Shown here in pieces: positions 33,481 through 42,594 of a stretch of DNA of 64,000 nucleotides. The DNA comes from Nocardioides speluncae (GTDB lineage: Bacteria; Actinomycetota; Actinomycetes; Propionibacteriales; Nocardioidaceae): positions 1 to 64,000 of the forward strand of contig NZ_QEOO01000001.1 in the NCBI RefSeq assembly GCF_003121585.1, in the 5' to 3' direction. The translations under genes were made by a program, and so were the position numbers. The notes under the pieces were generated by a model. That model made no database searches, was not told where the DNA came from, and saw nothing but the letters and a program-made list of their open reading frames with translations. Each line of letters begins with the position of its first letter. Position 1 is the first letter of the stretch.

Positions 33481-35001
33481 ATGTCTAGCGAACGTACGAA
33501 CCAGGTCTCTGGGGGTGCAACCGGCACCTTGCCGGAGGGCTCGACGGAGCAGTGGAAGGACAACAAGCGCTACCTGTGGCTGATCGGCCTGGTGGTGCCG
33601 TCGCTGGCCTTCGTGGCCTTCGGCGCCTACGCCTTCACCGGGTGGGGGGTCTGGTTCTGGATCGGCCCGATCATCATCCTGGGCGTGGTGCCGGCGATCG
33701 ACCTGTTCGCCGGGCTCGACCGCTCCAACCCGCCGGACGACGCGATCGAGGCGCTGGAGAAGGACAAGTACTACCGGTGGATCACCTACCTGTTCCTACC
33801 GATCCAGTACCTCGGGTTCGTGGCCGCGATGTGGGCGGTGACCGGCGCCAACCCGGCCGCCGAGCTGCTCGACGTACTCGGCCTGACTTCGTGGGTCGCC
33901 GACTGGGCCCCGGACCGGCTGACCGGTGACCTCGGCCTGAGCCTGGTCGACAAGATCGGCCTCGCGATCTCGATCGGCTGCATCGGTGGGATCGGCATCA
34001 ACACCGCCCACGAGCTCGGCCACAAGCGCGAGGAGAACGAGCGCTGGCTGTCCAAGATCGCGCTCGCGCAGAGCTTCTACGGCCACTTCTACATCGAGCA
34101 CAACCGCGGCCACCACGTCCGGGTGGCGACGCCCGAGGACCCGGCGAGCTCCCGGATCGGCGAGAACTTCTACCAGTTCTGGCCGCGGACCGTGGGGGGC
34201 TCGCTGAAGAGCGCCTGGCGGATCGAGAAGAAGCGGTACGCACGGAAGAACCAGCACCCGTTCCGGCTCGGCAACGACGTCCTCAACGCCTGGCTGATGT
34301 CGGCGGCGCTCTGGGCCGTGATGATCGCCTGGCTCGGCGTCGAGATCCTGCCCTACCTGGTGGTCCAGGCCATCGTCGGTTTCTCGCTGCTCGAGGTCGT
34401 CAACTACATGGAGCACTACGGGATGCTGCGGCAGAAGGTCGGCGTACCCGGCAAGGAGCGGTACGAGCGGGTCGCTCCGTCGCACTCGTGGAACTCCAAC
34501 AACATCGCGACCAACGTGCTGCTCTACCACCTGCAGCGGCATAGCGATCACCACGCCAACCCGACCCGTCGCTACCAGACCCTGCGCGACTTCGAGGAGT
34601 CGCCGGTGCTGCCGACCGGGTACGCCGGCATGATCGTGCTCGCCAGCGTCCCGTTCGTGTGGCGCCGGGTGATGGACAAGCGGGTGCTCGCCCACTTCGA
34701 CGGCGACCTCTCGCTCGCGAACATCAGCCCCCGCAAGCGCGACAAGATCCTCGCCAAGTACCCCCCGCCGAGCGCGCACCACGAGTCGCTGGTGCCGGAC
34801 ACGGCGCACGTCTTCACCTCCGAGGTGCTGGCCGCGCGCTGCCCGGGCTGCGGTTACACGTACGACGTGAACGCCGGCGACGAGCACGAGGGCTTCGCTG
34901 CCGGTACGGCGTGGGCCGACATCCCAGACAGCTGGTGCTGCCCGGACTGCGGAGTCCGGGAGAAGGTCGACTTCGTGCCCGTCGACGTGGCACGAGCGTG
35001 A
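33481..35001 (+). CDS. alkB: Alkane 1-monooxygenase fused to rubredoxin
   Basis: A 506-residue integral membrane hydroxylase with six helices and the four His motifs: NTAHELGHK near residue 175, EHNRGHHVRVATPEDPASS near 200, NYMEHYGML near 305 and LQRHSDHHANPTRRYQTLR near 350. A C-terminal rubredoxin (CPGCGYTYD ... WCCPDCGV, about 450-495) is fused, as in Dietzia AlkW-type enzymes, so electrons can pass from a rubredoxin reductase directly to the di-iron centre. It makes 1-alkanols from n-alkanes. GGAGG lies before the ATG; a perfect 11-bp-arm operator is upstream and a TetR gene downstream. Confidence 0.95.
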   Translation: MSSERTNQVSGGATGTLPEGSTEQWKDNKRYLWLIGLVVPSLAFVAFGAYAFTGWGVWFWIGPIIILGVVPAIDLFAGLDRSNPPDDAIEALEKDKYYRWITYLFLPIQYLGFVAAMWAVTGANPAAELLDVLGLTSWVADWAPDRLTGDLGLSLVDKIGLAISIGCIGGIGINTAHELGHKREENERWLSKIALAQSFYGHFYIEHNRGHHVRVATPEDPASSRIGENFYQFWPRTVGGSLKSAWRIEKKRYARKNQHPFRLGNDVLNAWLMSAALWAVMIAWLGVEILPYLVVQAIVGFSLLEVVNYMEHYGMLRQKVGVPGKERYERVAPSHSWNSNNIATNVLLYHLQRHSDHHANPTRRYQTLRDFEESPVLPTGYAGMIVLASVPFVWRRVMDKRVLAHFDGDLSLANISPRKRDKILAKYPPPSAHHESLVPDTAHVFTSEVLAARCPGCGYTYDVNAGDEHEGFAAGTAWADIPDSWCCPDCGVREKVDFVPVDVARA

Positions 35002-35074
35002 TCGTGGTGGGGGCGCGGGCAAAACCCTCCTTCTTCCTGCCTGCGCCCCCGCCTCGGCTGAGTGAGGAGGGCTG

Positions 35075-35668
35075 ATGGGCCTCTCTACACTCGCTGGCAT
35101 GACCCAGGCTGCCTCGACTCGCGAACGGATCATCGTGGCTGCGTCCGCGCTGACCACGGAGGAGGGCTGGGCGGCGGTGACCATGGCGCGGCTGGCCGAC
35201 CGGGTCGGCGTCAGCCGGCAGACCGTCTACAACGAGGTCGGGTCGAAGCCGGCGCTGGCCGAGGCGATGGTGCTGACCGAGCTGTCCCGGTTCCTCGACG
35301 TGGTCGACCAGGCGTTCACCGCCAACCCCGGCAACCTGCTGGAGTCGATCCGGGCGGCGGCGCGCGGCGTGCTCGAGATGGCGCCGCAGAACCCGCTTCT
35401 GCGAGCGGTGGTGGCCGGCAGCCACGGCGCGGACGTCGAGCTGCTGCCGCTGCTGACCACCCACGCCGAGCCGCTGCTGACCACGGCGAAGGAAGTGCTG
35501 AAGGCCGAGGTCGCGCCGTACCAGCTGCCGTTCGACGAGTTCCAGCTCGACGCTGTGGTCGACCAGCTGGTGCGCGTCGTACTCAGCCACGTCATGCAGC
35601 CGAGCGACACCCCGGCCAACACGGCCGACCGGATCGTCTGGATCGCCGAGCGGGTGCTCAGGGACTAG
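35075..35668 (+). CDS. TetR regulator downstream of alkB (AlkX-like)
   Basis: A 197-residue TetR protein; HTH LADRVGVSRQTVYNEVGSKPALAEA (about residues 41-65). The ATG at 35075 has GAGGAGG 4 nt upstream; an ATG at 35099 would also fit. Position after alkB matches AlkX of Dietzia and rhodococci, which represses its alkane hydroxylase operon and is released by fatty acids. The 33-bp operator before alkB is its probable target. Confidence 0.88.
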   Translation: MGLSTLAGMTQAASTRERIIVAASALTTEEGWAAVTMARLADRVGVSRQTVYNEVGSKPALAEAMVLTELSRFLDVVDQAFTANPGNLLESIRAAARGVLEMAPQNPLLRAVVAGSHGADVELLPLLTTHAEPLLTTAKEVLKAEVAPYQLPFDEFQLDAVVDQLVRVVLSHVMQPSDTPANTADRIVWIAERVLRD

Positions 35669-35727
35669 GCAGTTAACCAACACAGCGTCAGGCACAGCAG
35701 CGCGGGAGCCCTCGGGTCCGGTCCATA

Positions 35728-35767
35728 TCCGAATCTGTACGTACGAATCTGTACGTACAGATTCGGA
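35728..35767. repeat. Long palindrome with internal direct repeat
   Basis: Arms of 17 bp (35728-35744 and 35751-35767, TCCGAATCTGTACGTAC and complement) surround GAATCT. The left 15 bp, CGAATCTGTACGTAC, also recurs directly at 35744-35758, so two pairings compete. It lies between convergent genes, probably as a terminator; an operator is possible. Confidence 0.5.
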
Positions 35768-35807
35768 CACCGACGAGACCGCCGTCAGCCCGCGGCCGGC
35801 GAGTTAC

Positions 35808-36167
35808 TCAGGTTGGCGGCTTCGTGAATCCCAGAGCGTCCATCAACTCGGTCTGTAACGCCGCAATCGCTGCGCGGTGATCAGCTTTCGTCATCGCGTG
35901 ATCTCGAGGTAGGTCGTCTACCCCGAGTCCAAGAGATTCCGCCTTGATGTACTGCTCCCATGACAGTGGCGTACGACGCCCGACGCGCTCCTCACACCGG
36001 CGCTGCATCGTCGGCCTGATCGATTCAGGCTGGGCCGCGTCGAATCCGTCAAGAAAGGCCACGGTCAAGTCGAAGCTGATCCGACCAGTCCACATGCCGA
36101 TGCGCGGCAGAACAGTCCGGCAGACCCACTCCCAGTCGCGGGCGTCAGGGTCGAGGCTCGAAGCCAC
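35808..36167 (-). CDS. Hypothetical protein
   Basis: A 119-residue soluble, mostly helical protein (DWEWVCRTVLPRIGMWTGR, PLSWEQYIKAESLGLGVDD, TKADHRAAIAALQTELMDAL). GTG start 5 bp after the AsnC-type gene stop, so probably co-transcribed with it. Base composition is less GC-rich than its neighbours, which could mean recent acquisition. No family is recognised. Confidence 0.6.
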   Translation of the reverse strand: MASSLDPDARDWEWVCRTVLPRIGMWTGRISFDLTVAFLDGFDAAQPESIRPTMQRRCEERVGRRTPLSWEQYIKAESLGLGVDDLPRDHAMTKADHRAAIAALQTELMDALGFTKPPT

Positions 36168-36172
36168 GGGCG

Positions 36173-36676
36173 TCAGCCTCCATTCTGCCTGTGTTGGCCG
36201 GTCGCGCCGGGCGGGAGCAGCGGCCCGCAGTCCCAGTGCTGGAAGATCAGCCGGGTCTCCACCCTGGCCACCTCCGGCTGGGACGTGAAGGCGTCGAGGA
36301 CCAGCCGCTGCAGGTCGGCGGTGTCGGCGACCGCGACCTGTACCAGGTAGTCGTCCGGCCCGGTCAGGTGGAACAGCGCGCGGGACTCGGGCAGCGCCCG
36401 GACCCGCTCGACGAACGGCCCGATCAGGTCCCGGCGGTGCGGCCGCACCTGCACCGAGAGCAGGGCCTGGAGCCCCCGGCCGACCTTCGCCGGGTCGATC
36501 CGGAGCTGGTAGCCCAGGATCACGCCGGCGCGGCGGAGCCGGGTGACCCGGTCCAGGCAGGTCGAGGGAGCCACGCCGACCGCGGCTGCCAGGTCCTTGT
36601 AGGTGGTCCGGCCGTCGTTCTGCAGGATGCGCAGAATGTCGAGGTCGACCGGATCAAGAGCGACGGACTCCACCAT
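36173..36676 (-). CDS. Lrp/AsnC family transcriptional regulator
   Basis: A 167-residue regulator: N-terminal HTH (LDPVDLDILRILQNDGRTTYKDLAAAVGVAPSTCLDRV, residues 7-45) and a RAM/ACT-like effector domain (about 70-145). It is divergent from the PLP-dependent Cys/Met enzyme and MFS exporter; AsnC proteins commonly control adjacent amino-acid enzymes in response to the amino acid. A C-terminal tail is rich in Pro/Gly. Confidence 0.9.
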   Translation of the reverse strand: MVESVALDPVDLDILRILQNDGRTTYKDLAAAVGVAPSTCLDRVTRLRRAGVILGYQLRIDPAKVGRGLQALLSVQVRPHRRDLIGPFVERVRALPESRALFHLTGPDDYLVQVAVADTADLQRLVLDAFTSQPEVARVETRLIFQHWDCGPLLPPGATGQHRQNGG

Positions 36677-36735
36677 TTGCCGAACGTAGCACGGAGATCT
36701 GCCACTACTTCCCGGTAGATCGTCAGGGTGTGGCC

Positions 36736-37872
36736 ATGATCGACACCGAAGCCGTGCACGCCGGTCGCGAGGGTCTCGCGGAGTCCGGCCGGCACGCCGT
36801 TCCCATCGACCTGTCCACGACCTACCCGTCGTACGACGTCGAGGCGGAGGCCGCTCGGATCGACGCCTTCGCCAGCGACGGCGGCCGGCTGAGCGGACCG
36901 CCGGTCTACGGCCGGCTCGACAACCCCACGACCTCTCGCTTCGAGGCTGGCCTGGCTGCGCTGGAGCGGACCGCCGACGCGGTTGCCTTCGCGAGCGGGA
37001 TGGCCGCGCTGAGCGCCGTACTGCTGGTCATCGCGTCCCAGGGCCGCCGCCACGTCGTCGCCGTCCGGCCGCTCTACGGCTGCAGCGACCACCTGCTCGA
37101 GTCCGGCCTGCTCGGCACCGAGGTCACCTGGACCGACCCAGCGGGCGTGGCGGCCGCGATCCGGCCCGACACCGGGCTGGTCATGGTCGAGACGCCGGCC
37201 AACCCGACCCTCGCCGAGACCGACATCGCGGCGCTGGCGCGGTCCTGTGGGACGGTGCCGCTGCTGGTCGACAACACCTTCGCCACCCCGGTCCTCCAGC
37301 GGCCCGCCGAGTACGGCGCCCGGCTCGTGCTGCACAGCGCGACCAAGTACCTCGGCGGCCACGGCGACGTGATGGGCGGGGTGGTGGCCTGCGACGACGA
37401 GTTCGCGGCGGCGCTGCGGCAGATCCGGTTCGCCACCGGCGGCGTGCTCCACCCCCTGGCCGGCTACCTGCTGCTGCGCGGCCTGGCCACGCTGCCGGTG
37501 CGGGTCCGGGCGGCCTCGGCCACGGCCGCCGAGCTGGCCGGCCGGCTGGCCGCCGACCCACGTGTGCTCCGGGTCCACTACCCGCGGATCGGTGGCGCGA
37601 TGGTCGCCTTCGAGGTGGCCGGCGACCCGCGCGAGGTGGTGGCCGGGGTCCGGCTGGTCACGCCGGCGGTCAGCCTCGGCAGCGTCGACACACTGATCCA
37701 GCACCCGGCCTCGATCAGCCACCGGATCGTCGCCGAGGGCGACCGGCACTCCGCCGGGATCAGCGACCGGCTGCTGCGGCTGTCGGTCGGCCTCGAGCAT
37801 CTCGACGACCTGTGGGCCGACCTCGACCAGGCCCTCAGCGAGTCCCGCTCACCAGCCTTGGCGGCCCTCTAA
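36736..37872 (+). CDS. Cys/Met metabolism PLP-dependent enzyme (cystathionine gamma-lyase/synthase-like)
   Basis: A 378-residue trans-sulfuration-family enzyme: YGRLDNPTTSRFEAGLAALE near residue 56, PLYGCSDHLLE, the Asp that holds PLP in PLLVDNTFATPVLQ near 178, the PLP Lys in HSATKYLGGHGDVMGG near 200 and SLGSVDTLIQHP near 317. ATG 36736 is chosen over GTG 36730. It acts on sulfur amino acids (beta/gamma elimination or replacement); which one cannot be told. Divergent from AsnC; the MFS gene follows after 10 bp. Confidence 0.9.
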   Translation: MIDTEAVHAGREGLAESGRHAVPIDLSTTYPSYDVEAEAARIDAFASDGGRLSGPPVYGRLDNPTTSRFEAGLAALERTADAVAFASGMAALSAVLLVIASQGRRHVVAVRPLYGCSDHLLESGLLGTEVTWTDPAGVAAAIRPDTGLVMVETPANPTLAETDIAALARSCGTVPLLVDNTFATPVLQRPAEYGARLVLHSATKYLGGHGDVMGGVVACDDEFAAALRQIRFATGGVLHPLAGYLLLRGLATLPVRVRAASATAAELAGRLAADPRVLRVHYPRIGGAMVAFEVAGDPREVVAGVRLVTPAVSLGSVDTLIQHPASISHRIVAEGDRHSAGISDRLLRLSVGLEHLDDLWADLDQALSESRSPALAAL

Positions 37873-37882
37873 CCTGGACGGC

Positions 37883-39310
37883 ATGACCGAGGCCGCCGCA
37901 GGAGAGATTCGCTACTCCTCGCGCGTCGGGTACGCCGTGGTCGGCGCGGCCACGCTCGGCTCCGGGCTCACGCTGCTGGACGGCACCGTGGTCAATGTCG
38001 CGCTGCGGACGATCGGCGACGACCTCGACGCCGGGATGGCCGAGCTGCAGTGGATCAACAACGGCTACCTGCTGACGATGGCCAGCCTGATCCTGCTCGG
38101 CGGCTCGCTGGGCGACCGGTTCGGGCGGCGGTTCATCTTCGTCGTCGGGACGGTCTGGTTCGCGCTCGCCTCGCTGCTGTGCGGGCTGGCGCCCAACGCC
38201 GAGCTGCTGATCGTGGCCCGGCTGCTGCAGGGCATCGGCGCGGCGCTGCTCACGCCGGGCAGCCTGGCCATGATCCAGGGCGCGTTCACCCCGCTCGACC
38301 GGGCCCGCGCGATCGGCGCGTGGAGCGGCCTGGGCGGGATCGCGGCGGCGCTAGGGCCGTTCCTCGGCGGAGTACTCATCGACTACGCGTCCTGGCGTTG
38401 GATCTTCCTGATCAACCTGCCGTTGGCAGCAGCGACCGTGCTGGTCACGCTGCGTGCGGTCCCGGAGACCCGCGACCCGGAGTTCTCGAAGTCGTTCGAC
38501 GTCGCCGGCGCGTTCCTGGCGGCCGCGGCGCTCGGCGGCACGACGTACGCGCTGATCGAGTGGGGTCAGCGCGGCGCGCTCGCCGCGGGCATCGCCGGCG
38601 TGGTCGCCGGTGTCGCGTTCGTGGTGGTCGAGGCGCGCAGCCCGCACCCGATGATGCCGCTCGAGCTGTTCCGCACCCGGCTGTTCTCGGCGGCCAACGC
38701 GATGACGCTGCTGGTGTACGCCGCCCTCGGCGCGGTCTTCTTCTTCCTGGTCCTGCAGCTGCAGACCGTCGCCGGGTACGGCGCGCTGGCCGCCGGAGTG
38801 GCCACGCTGCCGGTCACGATCGCGATGCTGTTCCTCGCCGCGCGGTTCGGCGCGCTCGGCAGCCGGATCGGGCCGAGGATCCCGATGACCGCCGGGCCAT
38901 TGCTGATGGCTGTCGGTCTGCTGATGATGCTCGCGATCGACTCGACCACCAGCTACTGGCGCGACGTACTGCCCGGGCTGAGCGTCTTCGGCATCGGTCT
39001 GGCGATGATGGTCGCGCCGCTGACCGCCACCGTGCTCGCCGCCGCCCCGGACCGCCACGCCGGCGTCGCCAGCGGCATCAACAACGCCGTCGCCCGGACC
39101 GGCTCCCTGCTCGCCGTGGCCGCTCTGCCGCTCGCGGTCGGCCTGTCCGGCACCGACTACGAGGACCCGGTGGCCTTCGACGACGGCTTCCGGCTCGCGA
39201 CGATCATCTGCGCCGGCCTGCTCGCCGCCGGCGGCCTGGTCTCCTGGCTGACGATCCGCAACCCGGGACCCGTGGCCGTGGTCACTGCCCCGGCGCCCGA
39301 GCGGCAATAG
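37883..39310 (+). CDS. MFS transporter, DHA2 (14-helix) drug exporter-like
   Basis: A 475-residue EmrB/QacA-type transporter: motif C-like LDGTVVNVALRTIGDDL after helix 1, motif A GGSLGDRFGRRFIFVVG near residue 75, and about 14 helices. In an operon with the PLP enzyme and divergent AsnC, a role in exporting an amino acid or sulfur metabolite is possible. Its TAG stop lies in the left arm of the hairpin element at 39308. Confidence 0.88.
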   Translation: MTEAAAGEIRYSSRVGYAVVGAATLGSGLTLLDGTVVNVALRTIGDDLDAGMAELQWINNGYLLTMASLILLGGSLGDRFGRRFIFVVGTVWFALASLLCGLAPNAELLIVARLLQGIGAALLTPGSLAMIQGAFTPLDRARAIGAWSGLGGIAAALGPFLGGVLIDYASWRWIFLINLPLAAATVLVTLRAVPETRDPEFSKSFDVAGAFLAAAALGGTTYALIEWGQRGALAAGIAGVVAGVAFVVVEARSPHPMMPLELFRTRLFSAANAMTLLVYAALGAVFFFLVLQLQTVAGYGALAAGVATLPVTIAMLFLAARFGALGSRIGPRIPMTAGPLLMAVGLLMMLAIDSTTSYWRDVLPGLSVFGIGLAMMVAPLTATVLAAAPDRHAGVASGINNAVARTGSLLAVAALPLAVGLSGTDYEDPVAFDDGFRLATIICAGLLAAGGLVSWLTIRNPGPVAVVTAPAPERQ

Positions 39311-39471
39311 ATGTCGAGGTCCGAGGGCTCGCGCACCGAGCGCCGCTCTTCACGCACGCTGGCTGCGTTGCCGACGCTCGACGGGCCGCCGGCCCGCCTT
39401 CGCGCCGGCGCCTTGCCAGCGCACGCGCTGAGCGACGCTCGCCCGCGCGACCCCTCGGACCTCGCCATCTA
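39308..39471. repeat. Long imperfect palindromic element, copy 2
   Basis: A 164-bp element. 27-bp terminal arms (39308-39334 and 39445-39471) pair with two or three mismatches; the 12-bp heart GAGGTCCGAGGG is perfect. The interior (about 39354-39440) matches copy 1 in order and spacing (CTGGCTGCGTTG, CTCGACGGGCC, CCGGCCCGCCTTCGC, CGCCTTGCCA). It begins at the stop codon of the MFS gene. Confidence 0.7.
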
Positions 39472-39505
39472 ACACGTACCCTTCTCGGGGGAGGATCAAC
39501 GAGGG

Positions 39506-40723
39506 ATGAAGACGTCACGCACGCATGCCGTCGCCGGGGGACTGCTGTCGCTCGCGGTGCTGGTCGCGGGCTGCAGCAGCGCGGCGCCGGAGGGCGAGCC
39601 GGGTGTCGACAAGACGGCGAGTGAGGGCTCGCCGTCCGGGTCGAGCACGCCGACCGTCCCGGTCGCCGACCCCGAGCATGCCGTAGACCCGCCGCCGAAG
39701 TTCAAGGGCGTCGCGGCGCCGGCCGACATGCTCGTCTACGACCAGCACCCGCTCAGCGACGACCTGGTCAACCGGATCAAGAAGGCCGAGGGCGTGGAGT
39801 CGGTCGTGCGGATCTCGCTCGCGCAGGCCTCGATCCAGAACGAGCTGATCATGGTCGCGGCGATCGACCCCGCGACGTACCGCAACTTCACCCCGTCCAA
39901 CGCCGCCAAGCTGCAGGAGATCTGGGACCGGGTCGCCGGCGGCGAGGTCGCGATCCTGCCGGAGCTGAAGTCCAAGCTCGAGGACGACGAGGGCTACGTC
40001 CGGCTCGGCAACGACGCCGACGCCCCGCGCGTGCACGTCGGTGCCTACTCTCCGCAGGCCGAGCAGATCGACGCGGTCGTCAACGAGAAGTGGGGCGAGG
40101 AGCTCGGCATGCGGCTGGGCAACGCGCTGCTGATCACGACCGGCATCCACTCGCCGGCCGCGGTGCGCAAGCCGGTGGAGAAGATCGTCGGCAAGCGGGC
40201 GTCGGTGCAGAACCTCGACGTGGTGGCCCGGCTCGGTCTCGACATCGACGCCGTACAGACCGCGTTCCTGACCGGTGGCTCGGTCGCGGCCGCGGTCGGC
40301 ACCTTCAGCTACCGCGTGCTGGCCGGCGGCAGGATCGCGCCGGACCCGGCCTGGGTGAACGAGAACATCCGCAGCGAGGTGGTCCCGATCCTCGGCAGCG
40401 TGACCTGCCACAAGGTGATCTTCCCGCAGCTGCGGGCGGCGCTGAGCGAGATCCAGGGGCAGGGAATGGCGTCCAAGATCCACCCCGACGAGTACGCCGG
40501 CTGCTACTACCCGCGCTTCATCGCCAACACCAACAAGCTCTCCCTGCATGCCTTCGGAATCGCGCTCGACCTCAACGTCCCCGGCAACCAGCGCGGCACC
40601 GTCGGCGAGATCGACCGTAAGGTGGTGGCGATCTTCGAGAAGTGGGGCTTCACGTGGGGCGGCCGCTGGTCCTGGACCGACCCGATGCACTTCGAGATGA
40701 ACGCCATCGTCGACCCGCGCTGA
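39506..40723 (+). CDS. Lipoprotein with C-terminal M15-type D-Ala-D-Ala carboxypeptidase domain
   Basis: A 405-residue protein. Lipobox LVAGC with acylated Cys23, a Ser/Pro linker to about residue 65, an alpha/beta middle region (70-230) and a C-terminal peptidase M15 domain. Zn ligands are in LSLHAFGIALDLNVPGN (His, Asp) and WSWTDPMHFEM (His). Family members trim cell-wall peptides at the membrane surface. GGGGGAGG lies upstream of the start. Confidence 0.8.
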   Translation: MKTSRTHAVAGGLLSLAVLVAGCSSAAPEGEPGVDKTASEGSPSGSSTPTVPVADPEHAVDPPPKFKGVAAPADMLVYDQHPLSDDLVNRIKKAEGVESVVRISLAQASIQNELIMVAAIDPATYRNFTPSNAAKLQEIWDRVAGGEVAILPELKSKLEDDEGYVRLGNDADAPRVHVGAYSPQAEQIDAVVNEKWGEELGMRLGNALLITTGIHSPAAVRKPVEKIVGKRASVQNLDVVARLGLDIDAVQTAFLTGGSVAAAVGTFSYRVLAGGRIAPDPAWVNENIRSEVVPILGSVTCHKVIFPQLRAALSEIQGQGMASKIHPDEYAGCYYPRFIANTNKLSLHAFGIALDLNVPGNQRGTVGEIDRKVVAIFEKWGFTWGGRWSWTDPMHFEMNAIVDPR

Positions 40724-40735
40724 CCGCCGCAACGA

Positions 40736-40769
40736 GTCGTGGGCCTGAGCGCACGCTCAGACCCACGAC
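40736..40769. terminator. Hairpin terminator between convergent genes
   Basis: GTCGTGGG-C-CTGAGC pairs with GCTCAG-A-CCCACGAC (40736-40769), followed by CGTTTGTTGT. It shares the GTCGT...CTGAGCG pattern with hairpins at 17887 and 53156. Confidence 0.65.
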
Positions 40770-40791
40770 CGTTTGTTGTAGCGACTGGCGG

Positions 40792-42258
40792 CTAGCGAAT
40801 GCGGAGCGTCCGCGTCGCCTTGAAGTAGCCGCTCTTGATGCCGACTGCCTTGCCTCGCCGAGCAGACATCTTCGGGAAGCTGATCTTGCAGTACCCGGTC
40901 GCCTTCGTCCGGCACTTCTTGCCGAAGGCCTTCACGAGCACGCCCGCCACCGGCTTCCCGGCGTCGGTGGCACGGAACTTCACGACCTGCGCCTTCCCGG
41001 CCCGCCAGCGAACGGGGCTGGCGGACAGGGACAGCCCGGGCACCAGCTGCTGGTGGTAGAAGCCGGTGCCGGTGTTGACCACGAGCTCACCGCGGCTGTA
41101 GCTGCTGCCGAGGTAGACGCCGTAGATGAAGCCGCCGCTGCCGCGCGGGGCAGGCAGCACCCGGGTGTAGCTGGTGCGCAGGCCCCTCGCCGCGGTACGG
41201 GTGGCGTAGACCTTGTCGTCCTTCTCCCAGGCAACCCACATGCGCCCGCCGGAAGCGGCAGCCAGCGAGATGTTCGTGCTGGCGTTGGCCGACCCCGGAA
41301 CCTTCGACACCGTCGAGGTGCCGAGCTTCCACATCCCGATGTAGGAGCAGGACGGGTAGCCGACGCAGTAGGCGAGGTAGACGCCGCCGGTCGTACGCCG
41401 GACCATCGCGACCGGGCCGCCGGGCTCGAGCGAGGAGGGCTTGCCGGCGAAGGTGACCGTTGACTTGGGCGCCTTGATGGTCGGGCCGACGGTCGGCTCG
41501 ATCTGCTTGACGAAGATGCCCTGCTTCGAGGCCGCGCTGCCGTTGGCGTACCACGCGGCGTACACCTTGCTGCCGTCGCGGATCAGCGTCGTGTGATAGA
41601 TGCTGCCGCTGCCGACGTTGTGCCGCTCGTCGGTGCCGACGGTGTCCCCGGGAAGGGTGCCGGTGTGCCAGGTCAGGTCTCCGTTGAGCGCGTACGCCGC
41701 CACCGGGGTGCCGGACGAGGTCGTCACCGCGCCGGTGCCGTAGCTGCCATAGGCGGTGTTCGACTGGCCGAGCCGCTCGTGCGGCAGGGTCCAGGTACCG
41801 GTCCCGTCCGAGGTGGCGGTGTACATCTGACCCTTCGAGTAGTACTCGTCGGTGTCGTCGGTGCGCTGCCCGCCGAACGCGAGCCGGACGCCGCCGCCCG
41901 ACATCGCCATCGCCGCGGGGTCGTCGATCGCCTCCCAGTTGTTCAGGGCGGTCCGGCTCTTGATGCGCGTTCCGTTCTTGCCGACCTCGTTCTCGCGGAT
42001 GTCGTACAGGTCGCCGGACTCCTGCACGTGCAGGATGTGCAGGATGCCGTCGGTGTCCCGGTAGAACGTGGGCGCCGAGAAGTTGTTGATCCCGGCCGTG
42101 TTGAGCTTGGTCCAGGTGCCGGCCGGGCCGCGCTTGGCGGCCTCCGGGCCGGACGGGCTCGGCGCTGCCGTGCCCTGCGCCGACGCGCCGGCGAGGAGCA
42201 GGCCGGGAGCGAGCGCGATGGTTGCTAACAGAGTGAGCGGCCTTATGGGCAGCCTCAT
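40792..42258 (-). CDS. Secreted beta-propeller-like protein, paralogue 1
   Basis: A 488-residue protein with a signal peptide (MRLPIRPLTLLATIALAPGL, cut near GASAQG). A propeller-like body has repeated strands (GILHILHVQESG, VYAAWYANGSA, GVYLAYCVG, GRMWVAWEKDD). The C-terminal Ig/carboxypeptidase-regulatory-like domain has KFRATDAGKPVAGVLVKAFG, CRTKATGYCKISFP and KSGYFKATRTLRIR. It aligns over its length with the protein at 44021. ATG 42258 has GGAGG at 7 nt. A surface or matrix role is inferred. Confidence 0.7.
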   Translation of the reverse strand: MRLPIRPLTLLATIALAPGLLLAGASAQGTAAPSPSGPEAAKRGPAGTWTKLNTAGINNFSAPTFYRDTDGILHILHVQESGDLYDIRENEVGKNGTRIKSRTALNNWEAIDDPAAMAMSGGGVRLAFGGQRTDDTDEYYSKGQMYTATSDGTGTWTLPHERLGQSNTAYGSYGTGAVTTSSGTPVAAYALNGDLTWHTGTLPGDTVGTDERHNVGSGSIYHTTLIRDGSKVYAAWYANGSAASKQGIFVKQIEPTVGPTIKAPKSTVTFAGKPSSLEPGGPVAMVRRTTGGVYLAYCVGYPSCSYIGMWKLGTSTVSKVPGSANASTNISLAAASGGRMWVAWEKDDKVYATRTAARGLRTSYTRVLPAPRGSGGFIYGVYLGSSYSRGELVVNTGTGFYHQQLVPGLSLSASPVRWRAGKAQVVKFRATDAGKPVAGVLVKAFGKKCRTKATGYCKISFPKMSARRGKAVGIKSGYFKATRTLRIR

Positions 42259-42594
42259 CCCAATACCTCCGAGTGTGGTGGGTCGTCCCAGCTTTGTGAC
42301 CTGGGACTTTCGAATGCCTAAGGAGTCTGTGCAGACCGTGCGCAATACAGGTAACTGGGGACCGCCCCAGTGCTGGGTACTTGAGATACCCACTTGCGAG
42401 CGCCGACCCCAGCCTCGGCGGGCGCTTTACGCGGGGCGGAGGCGGGCTCGGGCAGCGGCGGCACCCGTCGCGGGCAGCCGACGCCTGCCCGCTCGGGCAG
42501 GTCGACCCTGCCCAGGTGGCCACAATTTGCTGCGCCGGGTGAGCCTCGTCTCGGAGCCCGCTACGCCGCTGCCAGGAGGGTTAGTCTCCGATTC
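42259..42594. other. 336-bp divergent intergenic region with three inverted repeats
   Basis: It separates paralogue 1 (minus) and the quinone oxidoreductase (plus). It contains GTCCCAG/CTGGGAC (42285-42307, in the leader of the minus gene), ACTGGGG-ACCG-CCCCAGT (42354-42371) and GGGTA-N7-TACCC (42375-42391). The right half (42410-42540) is very GC-rich with no structure that stands out. No ORF. Confidence 0.5.

Noticed and set aside
39308..39471. Integron attC-like site
   Set aside because: The imperfect palindrome is suggestive, but no GTTRRRY/RYYYAAC core pair, no integrase, and the arms rather than the core vary.
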